NCBI RefSeq assembly: GCF_963662255.1
Contig: NC_085060.1
Coordinates: 10,231,630-10,295,629 of the forward strand
DNA: 64,000 nucleotides
Direction: 5' to 3'
Source: Cinclus cinclus
Lineage: Eukaryota > Chordata > Aves > Passeriformes > Cinclidae
Shown: piece after piece, positions 1 through 13,205 of the stretch
Layout of the letters: each line of letters starts with the position of its first letter
Numbering within the stretch: the first letter of the stretch is position 1
Notes under the pieces: generated by a model
What the model was told of the DNA's origin: nothing
The model's database searches: none
Seen by the model: the letters and a program-made list of their open reading frames with translations, nothing else
Made by a program: the position numbers and the translations under genes

Positions 1-811
1 TGTTGCTGCACAGTTGCAGAAATGAGCAATGTATTTAGGGGTGCCTTGTAATTAATACTTGAAATAAGAAAACTGTGTATAGGCAGAGGCATTTGGGACA
101 GAAGTAAATACACATGTTGAACCATATCTGCTGTCTATTGCAGGGACATGGATATAAAAGTCTTATCAGTGCCAGGAAGCCTGACTGTCTGGGTTTCATT
201 TTGGTGTAAATTGTCACTTGCTTTCGGGTGTGCAATAAATGCTTCCTACCATAGCAGGTACTTCAGTCTGTCCTTCAACCTACCTGGAGCCAGGGCAGTG
301 ACCCCAGAGCAGATCCCCCTGGAGTGGGTGGGCACAGCCTCCCTCCAGTTATGCAGAGCTGGCACAAATCTCCCATCACTGTCTGCTCTTATTGGCCTGT
401 GACTCACAGTTTGTAGGACTGCAGTTTTCCCTCTGAAGGTTTTGTAATCTTTGAAGATGTGATGGATTTCAACACCATATATCTACATTGCTCTTGCACT
501 TGCACCAAGTTTGTTTTTCGAGGCTGTTGCTGTTACTCTATTGCTAAACAAAGACTAATGTAAAAAATGAGATGCAGGTTCATATGCCTGGTCAGTTCAG
601 GATGTAAAAACTGCATGTAACACTATCTGACGGTTATCCAGCCCTGCAGTGTTATTGCAGGCTCTGCTAGCCTCTCTCAATGATTAATTTCCTTTTTGTC
701 TTTGAGGTTTCTTCCTGTGATGAAAGTTTTCTGAATGCACCTTTGACCATCAAAATCTAGAGCTACACAGTTGAGTAAATAAAGGGTCTTGCTCTGCTTT
801 CTTATTCACAG
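1..811 (+). other. COMMD5 upstream intron (left edge of window)
   Basis: This stretch precedes the first readable COMMD5 exon, which begins mid-codon. I found no sequence resembling the missing COMMD5 N-terminus (a FRKLLKFVV-like helix), so it is most simply intron. The ORF from 148 to 402 is not recognisable and is regarded as chance. Confidence 0.6.
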
Positions 812-972
812 TCACTGTTAATGCATTGGAAGGAAAAGACTGTAAGGAATCTGTCAGGCTGATTGCAGAAAGTGCTAATCTCTCAGAAGAGCAACTTGCT
901 TTCCTCATTTCTGGCATGTACACCCTCCTCCGAGAAGCACTGAGACTCCCCTTATCAACTTTCAAACAAGAA
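812..972 (+). CDS. COMMD5: COMMD5 coding exon (first one in the window)
   Basis: The acceptor follows a pyrimidine stretch ending in CACAG and the donor is GTAAGT. The exon opens with the last two bases of a split codon, so an upstream coding exon must exist. It encodes VNALEGKDCKESV, then SANLSEEQLAFLISGMYTL and LREALRLP, the N-terminal helical domain. It ends in phase 0 after FKQE. Confidence 0.9.
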
Positions 973-3900
973 GTAAGTTCTGGGAGTACTTGGAGCCCTG
1001 ATAAGGTAAAAGCTGCGTCAGACACAAGTCACCATCTAAATCTCATTTGCCTGGATGGAAGCTGCGCATAAAAATGATTCTCACAGTTAAGGTTGTTGGA
1101 AGAAAATGTTAAAAATCTGGAACTTACTATTTCACTTGTTGGGTAGATTTAGAGTGAGCTTTTTGAAAAAAAAAATAAGCTTTAAGAAGAAGATTCCTGT
1201 ATCTATTTCTGCTTCAGCATCTTGTTTATTGTGCATGTTTGTTTTCTCTCATAAATTAAAACTGCCAAAGAAATTATAGCAAAATGTTATTTCATAGGCA
1301 TCAACACTCCCTCTAACTGGGTGTTCACACCTACCACTCATTTTTGTCCATGCTTATAATATCTCATATTTGTTTGCCTCCTTTGTTCATATTCCTACCA
1401 CAGAGGAAGGTCTTATGGCCAGGACAATATAGTGGAATTTGGAAGAAAAAGCAATTTCAACTTATGCTGTGGACATTTGGTGTGAATATGTACACACCTG
1501 CCATGTTCCCAACCCCTATCCTTTCTTCATGGCTATTTTCTTCATTCTTCATGTTCCTTTACCTTACAATTTTCTTATCTCATTTTTATGTGAGTGAGCC
1601 ACTTCTGGGTTTCCAGTACCTGTTGTTAAAGATACAGCTTCATATTTACTCAGGCATACTGGGAAAGCTTCCATATTGCAGGAAATGTAGTGGAAATATG
1701 CTTTTAATATTCGGACCTTATCTTTTGCAATTTCCTTTTTCTTGTCATATTTTAAACAAGTTACTGCAAAATGTGTTTGAGATTAAGGGCACATAGTTAC
1801 TCTAAAAGAAAATTGAATAGCTGCATAGAAGAAGTGGCAGAGATGTTGTTTTGAAAAATAAAGGCTTCCCAGGTCTTTAAATCACAACTTGATTGAACAC
1901 TTTTGAAAATTCTTTTTAGTATATTACCAGTAATTTCAAAACTTCTGGCATTCAAGTCTAAAAATTTTGGGGACAGATACCAAATAAGTAACCACTATTG
2001 TTTCAGTAGGTAAGAAATGATCATTTAAGGCTATATCGTATAAAATTTCATCTTCCTTGTCTTTCTAGGTTTTTAAAGAAGACCTGAAGGAGCTCAGGTA
2101 TGCCTGTTTACATGTTCTTTTAATTTTTGCTTTTTCATGGCTTTTATGTAACTGCCTCCCCACATTAACTTTTTTACACAAAAAAGTTGGTATAAAAATT
2201 ACCTGTAAATGCCTCATACTGTTTATGTTGCCAAACGTGATGTAAAGCCAGAGGAAAAAAACAGGTGTTGTGTAAGACTTGATTTATCATTGAGCATGAG
2301 CAGTTTTGTTTCACCTGCTGAGGAGAATGGTCTGATTTAGTCTGTAATGTAGGTTATGCAAATATGAGTGACCTTCTCTCTGCCATCCTCACCTTGCCCT
2401 GCAATATTTTTTTTAAGTGTTTGGTAAGACAGTGGTAGCATTTCAGAAGTAAAGAACTGCCCTACTTCTTTCCTTCTTTGAAAGGTCAGTTATACAGAGC
2501 TCATGAAACTCTACCACCATGTTCAGCTATGATTTCTCCTGCCCATTACCCAAGAAATCATGACCTTTGTTACAGCCTTTGCCAAAATCTGTATCAGTCT
2601 TCGATGAATATCTCTGAAGGGATAATATCCTAAAAGCTAGATATCATATGCTAGTAATATTTATAGGTTGTCCCTATAAAAAATTCACACTAAATTGTGG
2701 GTACTTTTTTTTCCTCCCCTCACAGGTTGTTTAGTAACATTAGGACTTGGGCAAATAACATGGCATGGAAACATTTTTACACATTTCTTGCCCTTTGAGT
2801 CCCTTCCTCAGAATGTTCCACTGACAAGTGATTGCCATCTGCAGTTCAGGCTGAGCTGTGCTGTGTTCTATTTTATCTGTCTCATGTGTGACTGGCCTCA
2901 TGTGTGCTGCTTGAGCCAGGAACAGAATTTTCAGCAAAATCATTGACTGCTCAGCAGTAATAATGCAAACTCAAAAGTAGTATTAATGCTTCTGTTTTAG
3001 TACCACTCTTGGGTCAAGCAAGCATTGTGGTAGGTATCTTCATAATCATATTACAGCCCCCTGTCTCCAGCTATTCACTACATAGTCAGGATATCCAGTG
3101 TCAGGATGGGCTAAATTATACACTTGCATTGAAGTATAGGTAATGTTTGCAGAAATAGTCTTGTCTCTTCTGAAAGACAGACTCTTGCAGCCAAAAAAGC
3201 ACTGTTCTAGTGCTTCTTAAAATGAATTTCTTTTTATCCAAGCACTGTTTTAAAATGTGGTTTAGCCCCATTTTTTCCTTTATGAATTTGAGCTGTAGTG
3301 ACTGCTGTTTCATCTTCCCACTGTGTGAGCTGATGAATTGTTTTTTCCCTGGTCATCAGACACTGTGAGCTCTTCAGGACAAACAACTTCCTTGTTTGCT
3401 TTGATTTTTTCTTTGATACACTGCTGTGTGTCTCAAGCCACTGGTGAATAATGTCTCTGAGCACTGATTCATGGTGAGTGCTGGATTTAACTGTGGCACC
3501 AGCAGTAGGGACTTCTTCCACTTGTCCAACCTGCTTCTCTGTAGGAGGTTACTGTCCCTGTGGTAAAGGCAGCTGAATGGATAGTGTTTGCTCTGTGGTC
3601 TTTGCAACTCACAGCCTGATCTACTGAACTGAAAATCAACAGTAGCTTGTTTGTAAGGCACACAGCAGTGTCGGAGGAATGGTGAAGGAGTGGTGAGGTG
3701 TAGAGTGGATGGAGTGTATTAGTCTCTTCAACCAGTCCCTATGTATGCTCCTTTTTCTTGGCTACAGGGGCCTCTGTTTGAATTTTGAGGGGGCAATTCC
3801 TTCTGTCTTCATTACTCTTGAGGTAGAAGTGATATGAAACATGTTAAGTTTGGGATTTTTGAAAGTATGCATTGCTGGCCTGCCTTCTTGTCAGAGCCAT

Positions 3901-6900
3901 CAGTAATTTTTTTCTTGACTTTACTGAAAGAAGTTAAGCAAATACAGAGTTCTTTTGAAATACAGTGTTGCCATACAGGATAGGATGGGAAGATGCAGTA
4001 CAGTTTTTTTAGTTTTTTAGTTTTAGTTTTTTTGATATATAAACATAGGTTGTCCTTTTGAGAGCCCTGTCTGAATCAATACTGAAGTGCTTACATAAGA
4101 GCTGGCAATTTTAAACAATGGAAGATGGAAAATGGTGACACATTTTTTTGTGTTCTGTTATAGAGTTAGGGTTTGTTCAGATAAGGTCATATAACAGTGG
4201 TTACGAAAAATCCTAACTGCTTTGTCTTGCTCTTCTCTTTCAGAATACCAGAAGATTTCATTGTGGACTTCTCCAGTGTAGTCTTTGGTAACAGGTTAGT
4301 GTCTGCATTGTGCAGACAGCAGGACTGCACAGAGCTCTGCTGACACAAATCCTTGGTGTACTGAAGGAACAGCAATATTTTTCAAATTAACGAGAACAAA
4401 ACTTGTCCCATTATTTTGGTTCATCACAGTATGATATCAATCATGCATAGCAATGCATGCATTAAGTAGCTTTCTTGCCAATTTTCAGTTTTTCTGTGTT
4501 CATCAGTTTTTATAATTTTCTATAGACTTTGAGGTGGATCAATACCCTCAGATGGAAAATGCAGTGCAGAATTACTCATTTTTGCCATAAGTATCACTGC
4601 AAATTATAGCAAAAGAGGCAGGCTACATAAGCCCTCTTACATGCTCTGGTCTCTGGTTCATGCCAGCTTTCTCAGATAGCATTTCTCAACTCTTAATGTA
4701 CAGTTCATTTGGGAATTCACACTGAATGACTTGATGACAACATATATGAGATATCAAGTGCTCTGCCTGCTATAATTCACTTCTTAAGCAACATTCCTCA
4801 GTAACTGTAGAAGTAGTTTTAAATCAAGAGTTTTTTTGAACAGCTGGTCTCTCTTGTCCATTCTTGGGATTCCCTTTTTCTGGAAGTTTCTCTGCTCAAC
4901 CATATTCAGCCTATTCTACATCTAGAAATTCAAGATCTTGAACATTTGGAATATGCAGACCTGTGCCTTGCAGGGCCAGGAGTTGGACTCTGATTATCAT
5001 TGTGGGCCCCTTCCAACTCAGGATACTCTGTGATTCCAGTTTTTCTTCTTGAAACTTGAGGTCACTCAGCATGTGACATCACTAACCCAATGCTACTCCA
5101 GATTCTCTGCATGGAATCCCAATAATCATAGTTGTGGTTTTTCAGTTACCCTCAAGGGTCTGAGTGCTGCTTCTAAAGATAAAAATATTTTTCATTTCTT
5201 TGATTAAGATCTTGTCTTACAGCTAAAGGTTTTTGGTGTAAAAATAAATTCAGTCTTCTCATATTTTCTTTGCTCTTCTGTTTGAATTATAGGTGCTAAG
5301 AATGTAAAATTCATGGTTGCAAAGTGGAAATATTGTTTGCAGTAGGGAAGGAAGATAAATTTAGATATAATTTAAAGCATTCATGATTGTCTGTTTTCTA
5401 CTGTGAAATCACGATGGAGGAAAATTTAGCTTTTTCTCATTTTGAAAGCTGTGATTATCCAGTATAATCTTGCTCTGTGTTTTGAGACCAGAGAAGAACA
5501 CCTCAGGTTTGATTTTTAGACAGATCTGTTTCTACAGTCTTAAATGTAACACTGAATCATACATATGCGTATTGAGTTGTAAATATCTATGTTTCTGATG
5601 GTAAGAGATGCATTAGCATGTGATCAAAAATTCAGTAATTCAGTATGAGCTAGATAACCCAGAAAAATCCATTTTTAATACTTTTCCTGGCATTTTATCT
5701 TATTTTTGGAGTTCTTTTCACTAAACAGCTCTGAAGTAGTTGACATTTGTATTTGTGTCCCCACAGTTCCACCAAGCTATGTAGACTGAAAGAAAAACTT
5801 TCCACATTGACACCATCAACGAAATGAAATTAAAACTGTTTTTTAAGGGGAAGTGTGACACTAATTTCTCCCTCTCTGAACACTTATAATAAATGCACTG
5901 GTTTTTTTGTGGTTTTTTTCCCTAATGGTGTAGCTTTAGTTTTTGCCAGGAGTTTCTATCATTCTGTGTGCCATTTGTCAGCATTTCACATGTACAGGTT
6001 TGTTCAGCCTTCCAGTTCAGTGGCCTCCTAGGCATGTCTTCTTATGTGCATAGGGAAACATCCAGAACTTGTCCTTAGTTTTGGTACTGGTAAATCACCT
6101 GCTGCTCCAAATTCTCTAATCTTTCGTTTTCAAGTTGCATCCTTTAGCAGGTGATGTTCTTGTCCCCAGATGTATTGTCCTTTCCACCACAGCTTGTATA
6201 GTCTCTAGGATGGTCATTACCTGATCTGTGGACTTTTACTTGTTCTGACTTCTGCCTTCCACACAATGTCCTGAAGTGTATTGCAGCTGCTGGCACAGAG
6301 TGTTTACAAAATTGTGGATGTAAGATTCATTGAGTCTTTTCTGCTCCATTTTGCTCTTCTTCTCAGAAATCAATGGAATGGTGTTTGATTAGCAGCCTGT
6401 GTAATTTCTGTATGCATGTTGGCCACTATACACATTCTGTTATCTTTGTAGGATTCTTGTAGTTCCTCTTGCAGTCTTGTCCAAGCTGGGAAGGTCCTGA
6501 CAGAAGCTTAAGCTAGGCTACAGAAGCTGTGACTCTTCCTGGGAAAATGGCACAGAATTGCAGTCCTGACCAGAAATACAGCTTCGTATTTGACCACAGA
6601 AATGCCATCTCTCAACAATATTCAGAAGCTTTCCCTCTGTTTGGGAGGTCACCATTTCTGACTTTCCTTCTGCTGCTAAATAGAGTATCTTTCTGTTTTT
6701 AAAACTCCTTTCTTCCCCCAGAGTGCTGGTGCTGCACTGAATGGACTGACTTCCATTGATGGGAGTTAACATGTTTTAAGGAAATGGTAGCAGTGTGGCT
6801 ATTTTTAGGGAGTCTCCAAGTTAAGCAATATTCTGGCAGCAGCTCTCCTCTGAGGGAAAGGCCTGTTCTTATTGTTTAATCCTGCTAATGACTGTTCTAG

Positions 6901-9900
6901 ACTCCAGCTCCTTATGTCTGCACCCAGCTGTGGTGACCTACTTCCTATCCAGAAGTTGACAATGAGTAAGAACCAGCTGATCTACATTTTTTTGCTCATT
7001 CCTTTACCATGCTATTAGGAATGTGTGTCACTTCTGACACCACCCAATCCCCCCTCACCAAAGAGAGAAATTCTTTTGTATATCACCTTTGCAAAGTGCA
7101 GGACACTTGGGGGATCTCAGCCTGTGAGTCCCGTGTACCTTATCAGATCATTAATCTTTCTGGGCAGTTTTTAAGGGCCCAGCTAACTTGCATACAAGAA
7201 TCTGAGTAGTGATGTTAGACTGCCATTCCTACTGTGCTTGATTTGTTCAGAGAGGATTCCTTTCTGATGCAAAGTCTGTAATGAGATTATGTCTAGCACC
7301 ATGGATAAAGGATGTAATGTTTCTTATCCTGCCCTTAGTGGAAGTACTGGAGTAGCCTTGAAATGTACCGTAAATAAATACCAGGGACATGGGATGCTTA
7401 GAGGGGAAAAAACAAAATGTAAGTAACACAAAGTCCAGAAGTCTAGCTCCTGAATGGAACAGCTCAGTGACCTCATTCTGAAATTATTTCTGTGTATATA
7501 TCTAAAAATGAATGGTTATTTTGTATTTGTGTCAGATTTGTCATTTAGTTATCCAGAACTTAGGATGCTGTTAAATTTTTTTAAATTGTCAACCATCTGA
7601 AGTTTAATTGCTGTTAACTGTATTTCCACACAGAAATAAACTAGGGCTTGATCAACCAGGCTCTTCCTGCAATATGAGTAACAAATTAAATGCTTGGCTT
7701 CTTATGTGTTAGGCTACGCAAAAATCTTGAAGGCTGTGCTGGGGTTGCCAGTGAACATTATGTAAGGAACTTGAAGTTTGTAAATTATATTGGATCAACA
7801 AGAACCACTGTGGCGTTTTTTAAGTATGCTTCAAAATACACTCAATACACTAATATTATTATGTTCTAAAACATTGCTACTTGCCAATACTAGATGGTTT
7901 TTGCTGAAGAAGAACAGTGACCTTATGCAACTCTTTTGCCTAAGTCATCTGTCTTGTCTCTGCTTGCTTGTTCTTGTTGGATTTGCATGAAGGTAAAGAT
8001 ATATTTGCATGTCCCTTTCTATGCCTCACAGTTGCATATAATTGAAATAATAGGTATGCCAGCCACCACAATAATCCTTGCTAAACTTTATAGTGAGGTC
8101 AATTTACTAGCATTACATAGTCACTTGGTCTCTTTTTTCAACATGGACCATAGTTAAGCATAGAAAAAGGGGATAATCTGAGCATAGCTGTCTTAAATAA
8201 AAAAAAAAAAATTCACTTGTTCAGACCTCTTTAAGTGAGGACAGATGTAGGAGAGAAACAAATTCTGTACAGGTTTATACTGAAGTATCCTATTTTCTCT
8301 TTAGATTGTTTATTCTTTTATGAATTTACATTTCAGTCTCTTATTTCTGTTTCACTCTTCAGGCGTCCCACTTCCGAAGGCACAGCTCTGATACAAAGAA
8401 GTCGGCTACCAAGTATCCAGGACTTCAAGTGGAGAGTGGATGTAGCTATATCCACAAGGTATAAAAGAAAATCATGCACATCCCTGGAATTACCCAAGAT
8501 TAAGCTGATTTCTTGTGCTGCTTAAACATTTTAATGGGGTCAAAATGTGCCTTGCTATTAGGGTTTGGCAGGTACCGTTAAGCAGTAAAGTGGGATTTTC
8601 TGAACAGTGTAAAAGTCAGTGTATATACGCTTTACTGCTGGTAGCATTTCACTCAAAGTTTGAGTCTTATTTTAAAACTTAATTGAACTGATACAAATTC
8701 ACAGATCCTGGTGATGATGGCTTAAATTAGATTGAGCCTCAAGCAACTAGGCAGGCTCTTAGTTTTACTGGAATAGAGGAGGGTATTCATCTATTCAACT
8801 TCTCAAGCAGACCTTCATTTGTTGCACTTGTTAAATGATTTTCCATCTCATGCACTCTGTTTCTACAAGGAGAGGTTTCAGGACAGCACCTTTACACTGC
8901 CAAAATTATGTAACTGGTCACTGAACTACCTCCTAGTTTCTTTCACAACAGAAAGCCTTTGAGATCATCCTGCCTGTGCTTGCAGTGAACAGCTTCTTAC
9001 CATCTGCCACAACAGAGGCATGTGGGGGATGGATCTTTGGCTAGAGCCAGAAAGAAACAAACCTGTTGTCTGTGCTGTTTGATTCTAAGCAAGACAGACC
9101 AATCTGATAGAAATTAGATGATCCAGTCTTTGTTAGTAGTGTACATTGTTAGCATGAGCGACTTCATGTTGTGTGTCTGAATACCTGCATCTGGGAGAGA
9201 ATGCTGTCTCTCTCTGTGCTGCCAGAGAGGTCCATGGCTGATCAGGGATTGTCTTCCTGCAATCCAGAAAAAAGGGTCCTAAGAGAAAATTGGAATGGTC
9301 ACAAGCTACTAGTTCAGGTGACTTTCTGCTGAGCAGTGCTGCAAGCGCCACACAGGTATCACTCTGTAGAAAAGAATCTATACTGATGACAGAGCAAAAT
9401 GTCCAGATAAACATCCTCAGGCACAAAGCTTGCAAGCTGAAAGCAAATCCTGTGATTTGTTTTCCAAACAACATAGGAGCAATACATTACCAGTTTTTGT
9501 TTTCCTTCCTTTTAGTTTTGTTTACAGTTAATCTTCCCCCTGGGATTTATTGTTATCATCCAGCAACAGCCTCTGCAGGGAGGTATGGCAGATTTGGGCT
9601 GTAGTGCCTGTGTCTACCTGAGCAGGCTTTGGCAATGTCAGTTGATGGAATCTGCGCAAGAATGACTCATTTCCCTTCTTCGGGTCATCAAGTAAAATAA
9701 CACACAAATTTAGGATGAAGCCTGGAAGAGGTTGATTCCCCAAATGAGGTGGCAGTTGAACGTATGAAGGGATGAAATTATTAATGCAACATGGTAAATT
9801 GCATAAGAAAACTGTGCATTATTATTGGCAGTACTTGGTAACCTCTTATCCCTATCATAGTTCCACTGAAACAATTATGTAAAAATGAAAATGCTCCTAA

Positions 9901-12800
9901 ACTTGCAGTTGCTAAACTGTTAATAAAATGTTAGGTCTAAATACCGAGGTAAATTGGACAGAATTGTTGTGTTCATGGGTTTCCAGCCAGACTCTGCAAC
10001 TGAAATTACTCATGTTCTGTGTAATGCCTACATGAACATCTAAAATTGTTAATATGCAATGCTGAACTCACCACACTGCTGATCTCTACTGCTGTAATAC
10101 TAATGATGTAAATAATTTCAGTTCACTGGCCCGTGCACTCCAGCCATCCATTCTGATGATGATGAAGCTTTCAGATGGGACAGCTCATCGCTTTGAAGTA
10201 AGTCTGATTACCATAATAAATAGTAAGGAAACCGGTTCTGGTTTTATTAAGAAAGTTGAGTTATTACTTAAAACACTAAAGCTTTTGTAAACCATTGTTT
10301 GGTTTGCTTTGGAATCCTTCATGTTTGGTGTGGTCACATAAAATATTTAATGAAATACCAATCAAAATAATTTCATACCTTGTTCCTACACATCTTCTGC
10401 TGAACTGCAGTTTATTAGAAGAATATTAATTACTGGAAAGCACTATTACATAATATCTGGTTTGATTAAAAGTTATGGGGTTGTTATGAACTGTAACCTT
10501 CAGCCCTGATTGTGGCTCTTGAGGGCAGGGAAATTACTGGGGTAGTTTATATAATGTATGATACACTTCTAAACCTTCTGCATTTGGCAGAGAATGGTAA
10601 CATTCTTTTCTGTGGCAGAGGTAGTTTTATTCTTTTTCTTCGGAACTGTTCTGGCTGCTAGAAAGTAAAAAAAACTAAAAACCTCTTTGCTTGTTACAGG
10701 ATTAGTCAGTGGCAGTATTTATGACACTGTACCTAAAGGCTTGCCAGAAGATGGCATAAACTCTTCCATAATTTTAACCTTTGAAAAGGAATGCTCTCTG
10801 TTCTATAAATAACATGGTGGTGCGTACAGGAATTCAGTGTACAGCAGGCATTGTTACATTTGAACTCTGTACAGATTTTGGCTTCAGTTCTCTCATTAGT
10901 AGTAGTCTGGATGAAGCACCAAAGCCCTGGGGTTGAAAGAGGTGGACTGATTCTACTGTTAAATTGTTTTGGAAGAAAGCATCTGTTGAGGAAGGCATAA
11001 GTTCTATGCTACATTGCAAACTGTTGAGAGTGTCACTTCACAGGAGATCAAATTTATCCCGCTGGACAGTCCAGCTCAGAGCATCCCATACACTGTATTT
11101 GAGGGCTTCCATGGAACTTAAATGATGCCATGGACTTCAGGTTAACCCTTTACAACATGGTAAGATTCATTTGTGAGAAAAAAAATCTAGTTTATACTCT
11201 ATTCCCACTGTATTTCCTGGCATATAATGTCGAGTGTTGGTCTTGGTGCCATTGTTGCTGCTGACTTTTTTGGTTTGATTTTGGATTTTCTTTGGTTTTG
11301 TTTTTTTGGGGTTCTTCTGTTGTTGTGAGTCTGTGGAAGACTCTTTGTTATTCTGCAGTGGAAATGTGTTTGTCCAGCATACGAAGGAGTACAGATACCT
11401 GATAAGACATAGTGTGCTACTCTTTGCTGTTGCTGCTGCTTGGACCTGAAGGATGTGACTGCAAACAGGATTTCTATATCTGATGGGTGGTCTTCCCACA
11501 GTTAGTAGCTCTATGGGATAAAGTTGTGTTTTGGTTCAAGGTACCATATGCAAGTAAATACAGTCCTTATATCTTCAGTTTTCCTTTATTTCAATATGTT
11601 CAGAACATCCTGCTAACTAACAGGGTGTATGTCAGATGATAAGTCCAGGAAATAATTCTGTTGTGAATAGTTTTAAAATGTGTATATCACAGGGAGAAGT
11701 TACACTCTTTGGTCTCTATTTGCTATTTTAATCCCAGTGTGGCTTCCAACTGAAGTTGGTTTTTTTCTTAAAGCAGTGGAATTGCAGCATTTTGAGTCTT
11801 GCTGTATATATGTCAAAAGTGAAAAGGACATGGTGCCTTTTTATGCATTTCTAATGTATGTGGAAAATGCAGGTGTTGAATAGTGTTCCTCTCATATAAT
11901 TGGTATGTGTGCTACAGTGGTCAGAAGGATGACAAGGGTCCCTGCCAAAAGAACTGCTGTCTTCAGTGCAGTCCAACAGTAAATTAGGCAGTGCTGTGCA
12001 GACTGTGTAGGACCAGCCAGACTGCACTGGGCACTGATGTGAGTATGTGTTTGTGCACTGCACTGATGTCACCAGTCTGTGCCTGCACTCTGCTGGGGGT
12101 CTCTGTCTTCATAAATAAGATTTCCATCCACTGGGCTTCTCGGGCTTGAAATCATAAAGGAGAGGCCATGAGTCTTCTGCACAGTTGAAAATGCTTTGTA
12201 TATTTAACCCTAAATCTTTTGTCTTCCATATGTAGTGCCCAGTGCCATTTGCTCTTGAGGTTGCTTCCAAGTCTCTTGCCTTGAGTCTCAATTCCTCTCT
12301 CTTGCAAGTTTGGAGAAGCAGAATATCTTGAATTTGGTGCTTGAGAATTCTGTAGTCTCCACGACCTCCCACATATCTTTCCCTCCAGTCCATGACTTTT
12401 ATATCACCCAAGCACCTCTCAGTTTACATCCTTGACTATTTCCTTTCTCTCATCAGGCAGTACAGAAAATGTACCATGTAGGTGTTATTTCTGTTTTTTC
12501 CCACTCTCCTTTTCCACGTGGATTTAGATGAATTAACTCAATTTTATTAACTTTAAATCCTTTGTCTTAAGTCTACAAAAATAATTATTGTAAGATATAT
12601 TGGCTTTAAACTGCAGAATGTTCCATATCCATAGGCATGCCCCAGACAAGGTTCCTGAGATGTCTTGTGTGTTTTCTAACTTGAGTATTCTGTTTCAGGT
12701 GCCAGTTGCAAAGTTTCAAGAACTGAGATACAATGTTGCCCTTATATTGAAGGAAATGAATGATTTGGAGAAGAGGAGCATACTGAAGATTCAAGACTGA
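812..12800 (+). CDS. COMMD5: COMMD5 (COMM domain-containing protein 5), 3' part, six coding exons
   Basis: COMM-domain proteins assemble into the Commander/CCC complex, which supports endosomal cargo recycling and influences NF-kB and cullin activity; COMMD5 is also known as HCaRG. Exons read here are 812-972, 2069-2097, 4244-4294, 8363-8458, 10122-10197 and 12699-12800. They have GT-AG borders and matching phases and give 170 complete residues plus a split first codon. The N-terminal helical part includes EEQL and LREALRLP; the COMM domain includes WRVDVAIST, LQPSILM, KLSDGTAHRFEVP and KFQELRYNVALILKEM. These follow human COMMD5 almost block for block, including the C-terminal LQD/IQD ending. 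The human protein is about 224 aa, so roughly 50-55 N-terminal residues are encoded upstream of the window. No frameshift or internal stop is seen. Other COMMD paralogues fit much less well. Confidence 0.93.
2069..2097 (+). CDS. COMMD5: COMMD5 29-bp micro-exon
   Basis: The exon is 29 bp, between TTTCTAG and GTATGC. It encodes VFKEDLKEL plus two bases of an Arg codon and aligns with FRDQLQEL of human COMMD5. It is too short to find by ORF length. It is supported by the frame of both neighbours and by the homology. Confidence 0.87.
4244..4294 (+). CDS. COMMD5: COMMD5 coding exon
   Basis: The exon is 51 bp, with acceptor CTTTCAG and donor GTTAGT. It encodes (R)IPEDFIVDFSSVVFGN and a split Arg, matching IPQDLVGDLASVVFG in the human protein. 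Confidence 0.9.
4970..5038 (+). repeat. CR1 retroposon 3' tail, sense orientation
   Basis: The block reads GAGTTGGACTCTGATTATCA, then TTGTGGGCCCCTTCCAACTC and AGGATACTCTGTGATTCC. This matches the highly characteristic 3' end of avian CR1 LINEs (TTGGACTxxATGATC, GTGGGTCCCTTCCAACTCAG, ATTCTATGATTC). It sits in a COMMD5 intron. Only the 3' tail is readable, as is usual for 5'-truncated CR1. Confidence 0.75.
8363..8458 (+). CDS. COMMD5: COMMD5 coding exon, start of the COMM domain
   Basis: The exon is 96 bp, with acceptor CTCTTCAG and donor GTATAA. It encodes RRPTSEGTALIQRSRL, then SIQDFKWRVDVAIST, including the conserved Trp that opens COMM domains. Confidence 0.9.
10122..10197 (+). CDS. COMMD5: COMMD5 coding exon, core of the COMM domain
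   Basis: The exon is 76 bp, with acceptor AATTTCAG and donor GTAAGT. It encodes SSLARALQPSILMMMKLSDG then TAHRFE, the central strands of the COMM domain. It ends in phase 0. Confidence 0.92.
12699..12800 (+). CDS. COMMD5: COMMD5 terminal coding exon
   Basis: The acceptor is CTGTTTCAG. The exon encodes VPVAKFQELRYNVALILKEM, then NDLEKRSILKIQD and a TGA stop at 12798-12800. FQELRY is a near-invariant COMM-domain motif. Confidence 0.93.
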   Translation: MPVAKFQELRYNVALILKEMNDLEKRSILKIQD

Positions 12801-13205
12801 ATGCTATTGAATTGAGAGTTTATGGAAGAGATCTGCAACCCTTAGCATGTTTTGTGAATGCAAGACGGGACCATCACCACTTTGCCTCTATGAACTTCAG
12901 TGTGGCATTTATGATGTCTGCTGTAAATATTTTTTTTCAATACAAGTGTTAAATGCACAAGCTCTTTTTGTGAGACTTAGGAAAAACAAAACATTTATCT
13001 ATTGAAAAGTATAATGCTGTTTGTGAACATTTTTGCGTGATTCATCAAAACTTTTTTTTTTAAATAACTGTCTTAATAGATGTAAGAGTCATTTCTGATT
13101 ATGATTCATAACTCTGTTTTTTTTAAGTATGCTACTGGAAGCCCTATCAATGTGTATGTATCATAAGAAAGCTCTGCAATATTTCAAATAAAAAATAAAA
13201 TAACA
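12801..13205 (+). terminator. COMMD5: COMMD5 3' UTR with poly(A) signal
   Basis: An AATAAA hexamer at 13187-13192, in the run CAAATAAAAAATAAAATAAC, lies about 390 nt after the stop codon. This implies a short 3' UTR ending near 13205-13215. The cleavage site is inferred. Confidence 0.7.

Noticed and set aside
134..402. Possible first COMMD5 exon after TATTGCAG at about position 144
   Set aside because: The translation does not resemble the COMMD5 N-terminus and does not supply the split codon needed at 812.
1344..1796. 150-codon ORF in a COMMD5 intron
   Set aside because: Hydrophobic Phe/Leu-rich translation typical of T-rich DNA, no family resemblance, and inside an intron whose flanking exons splice in phase.
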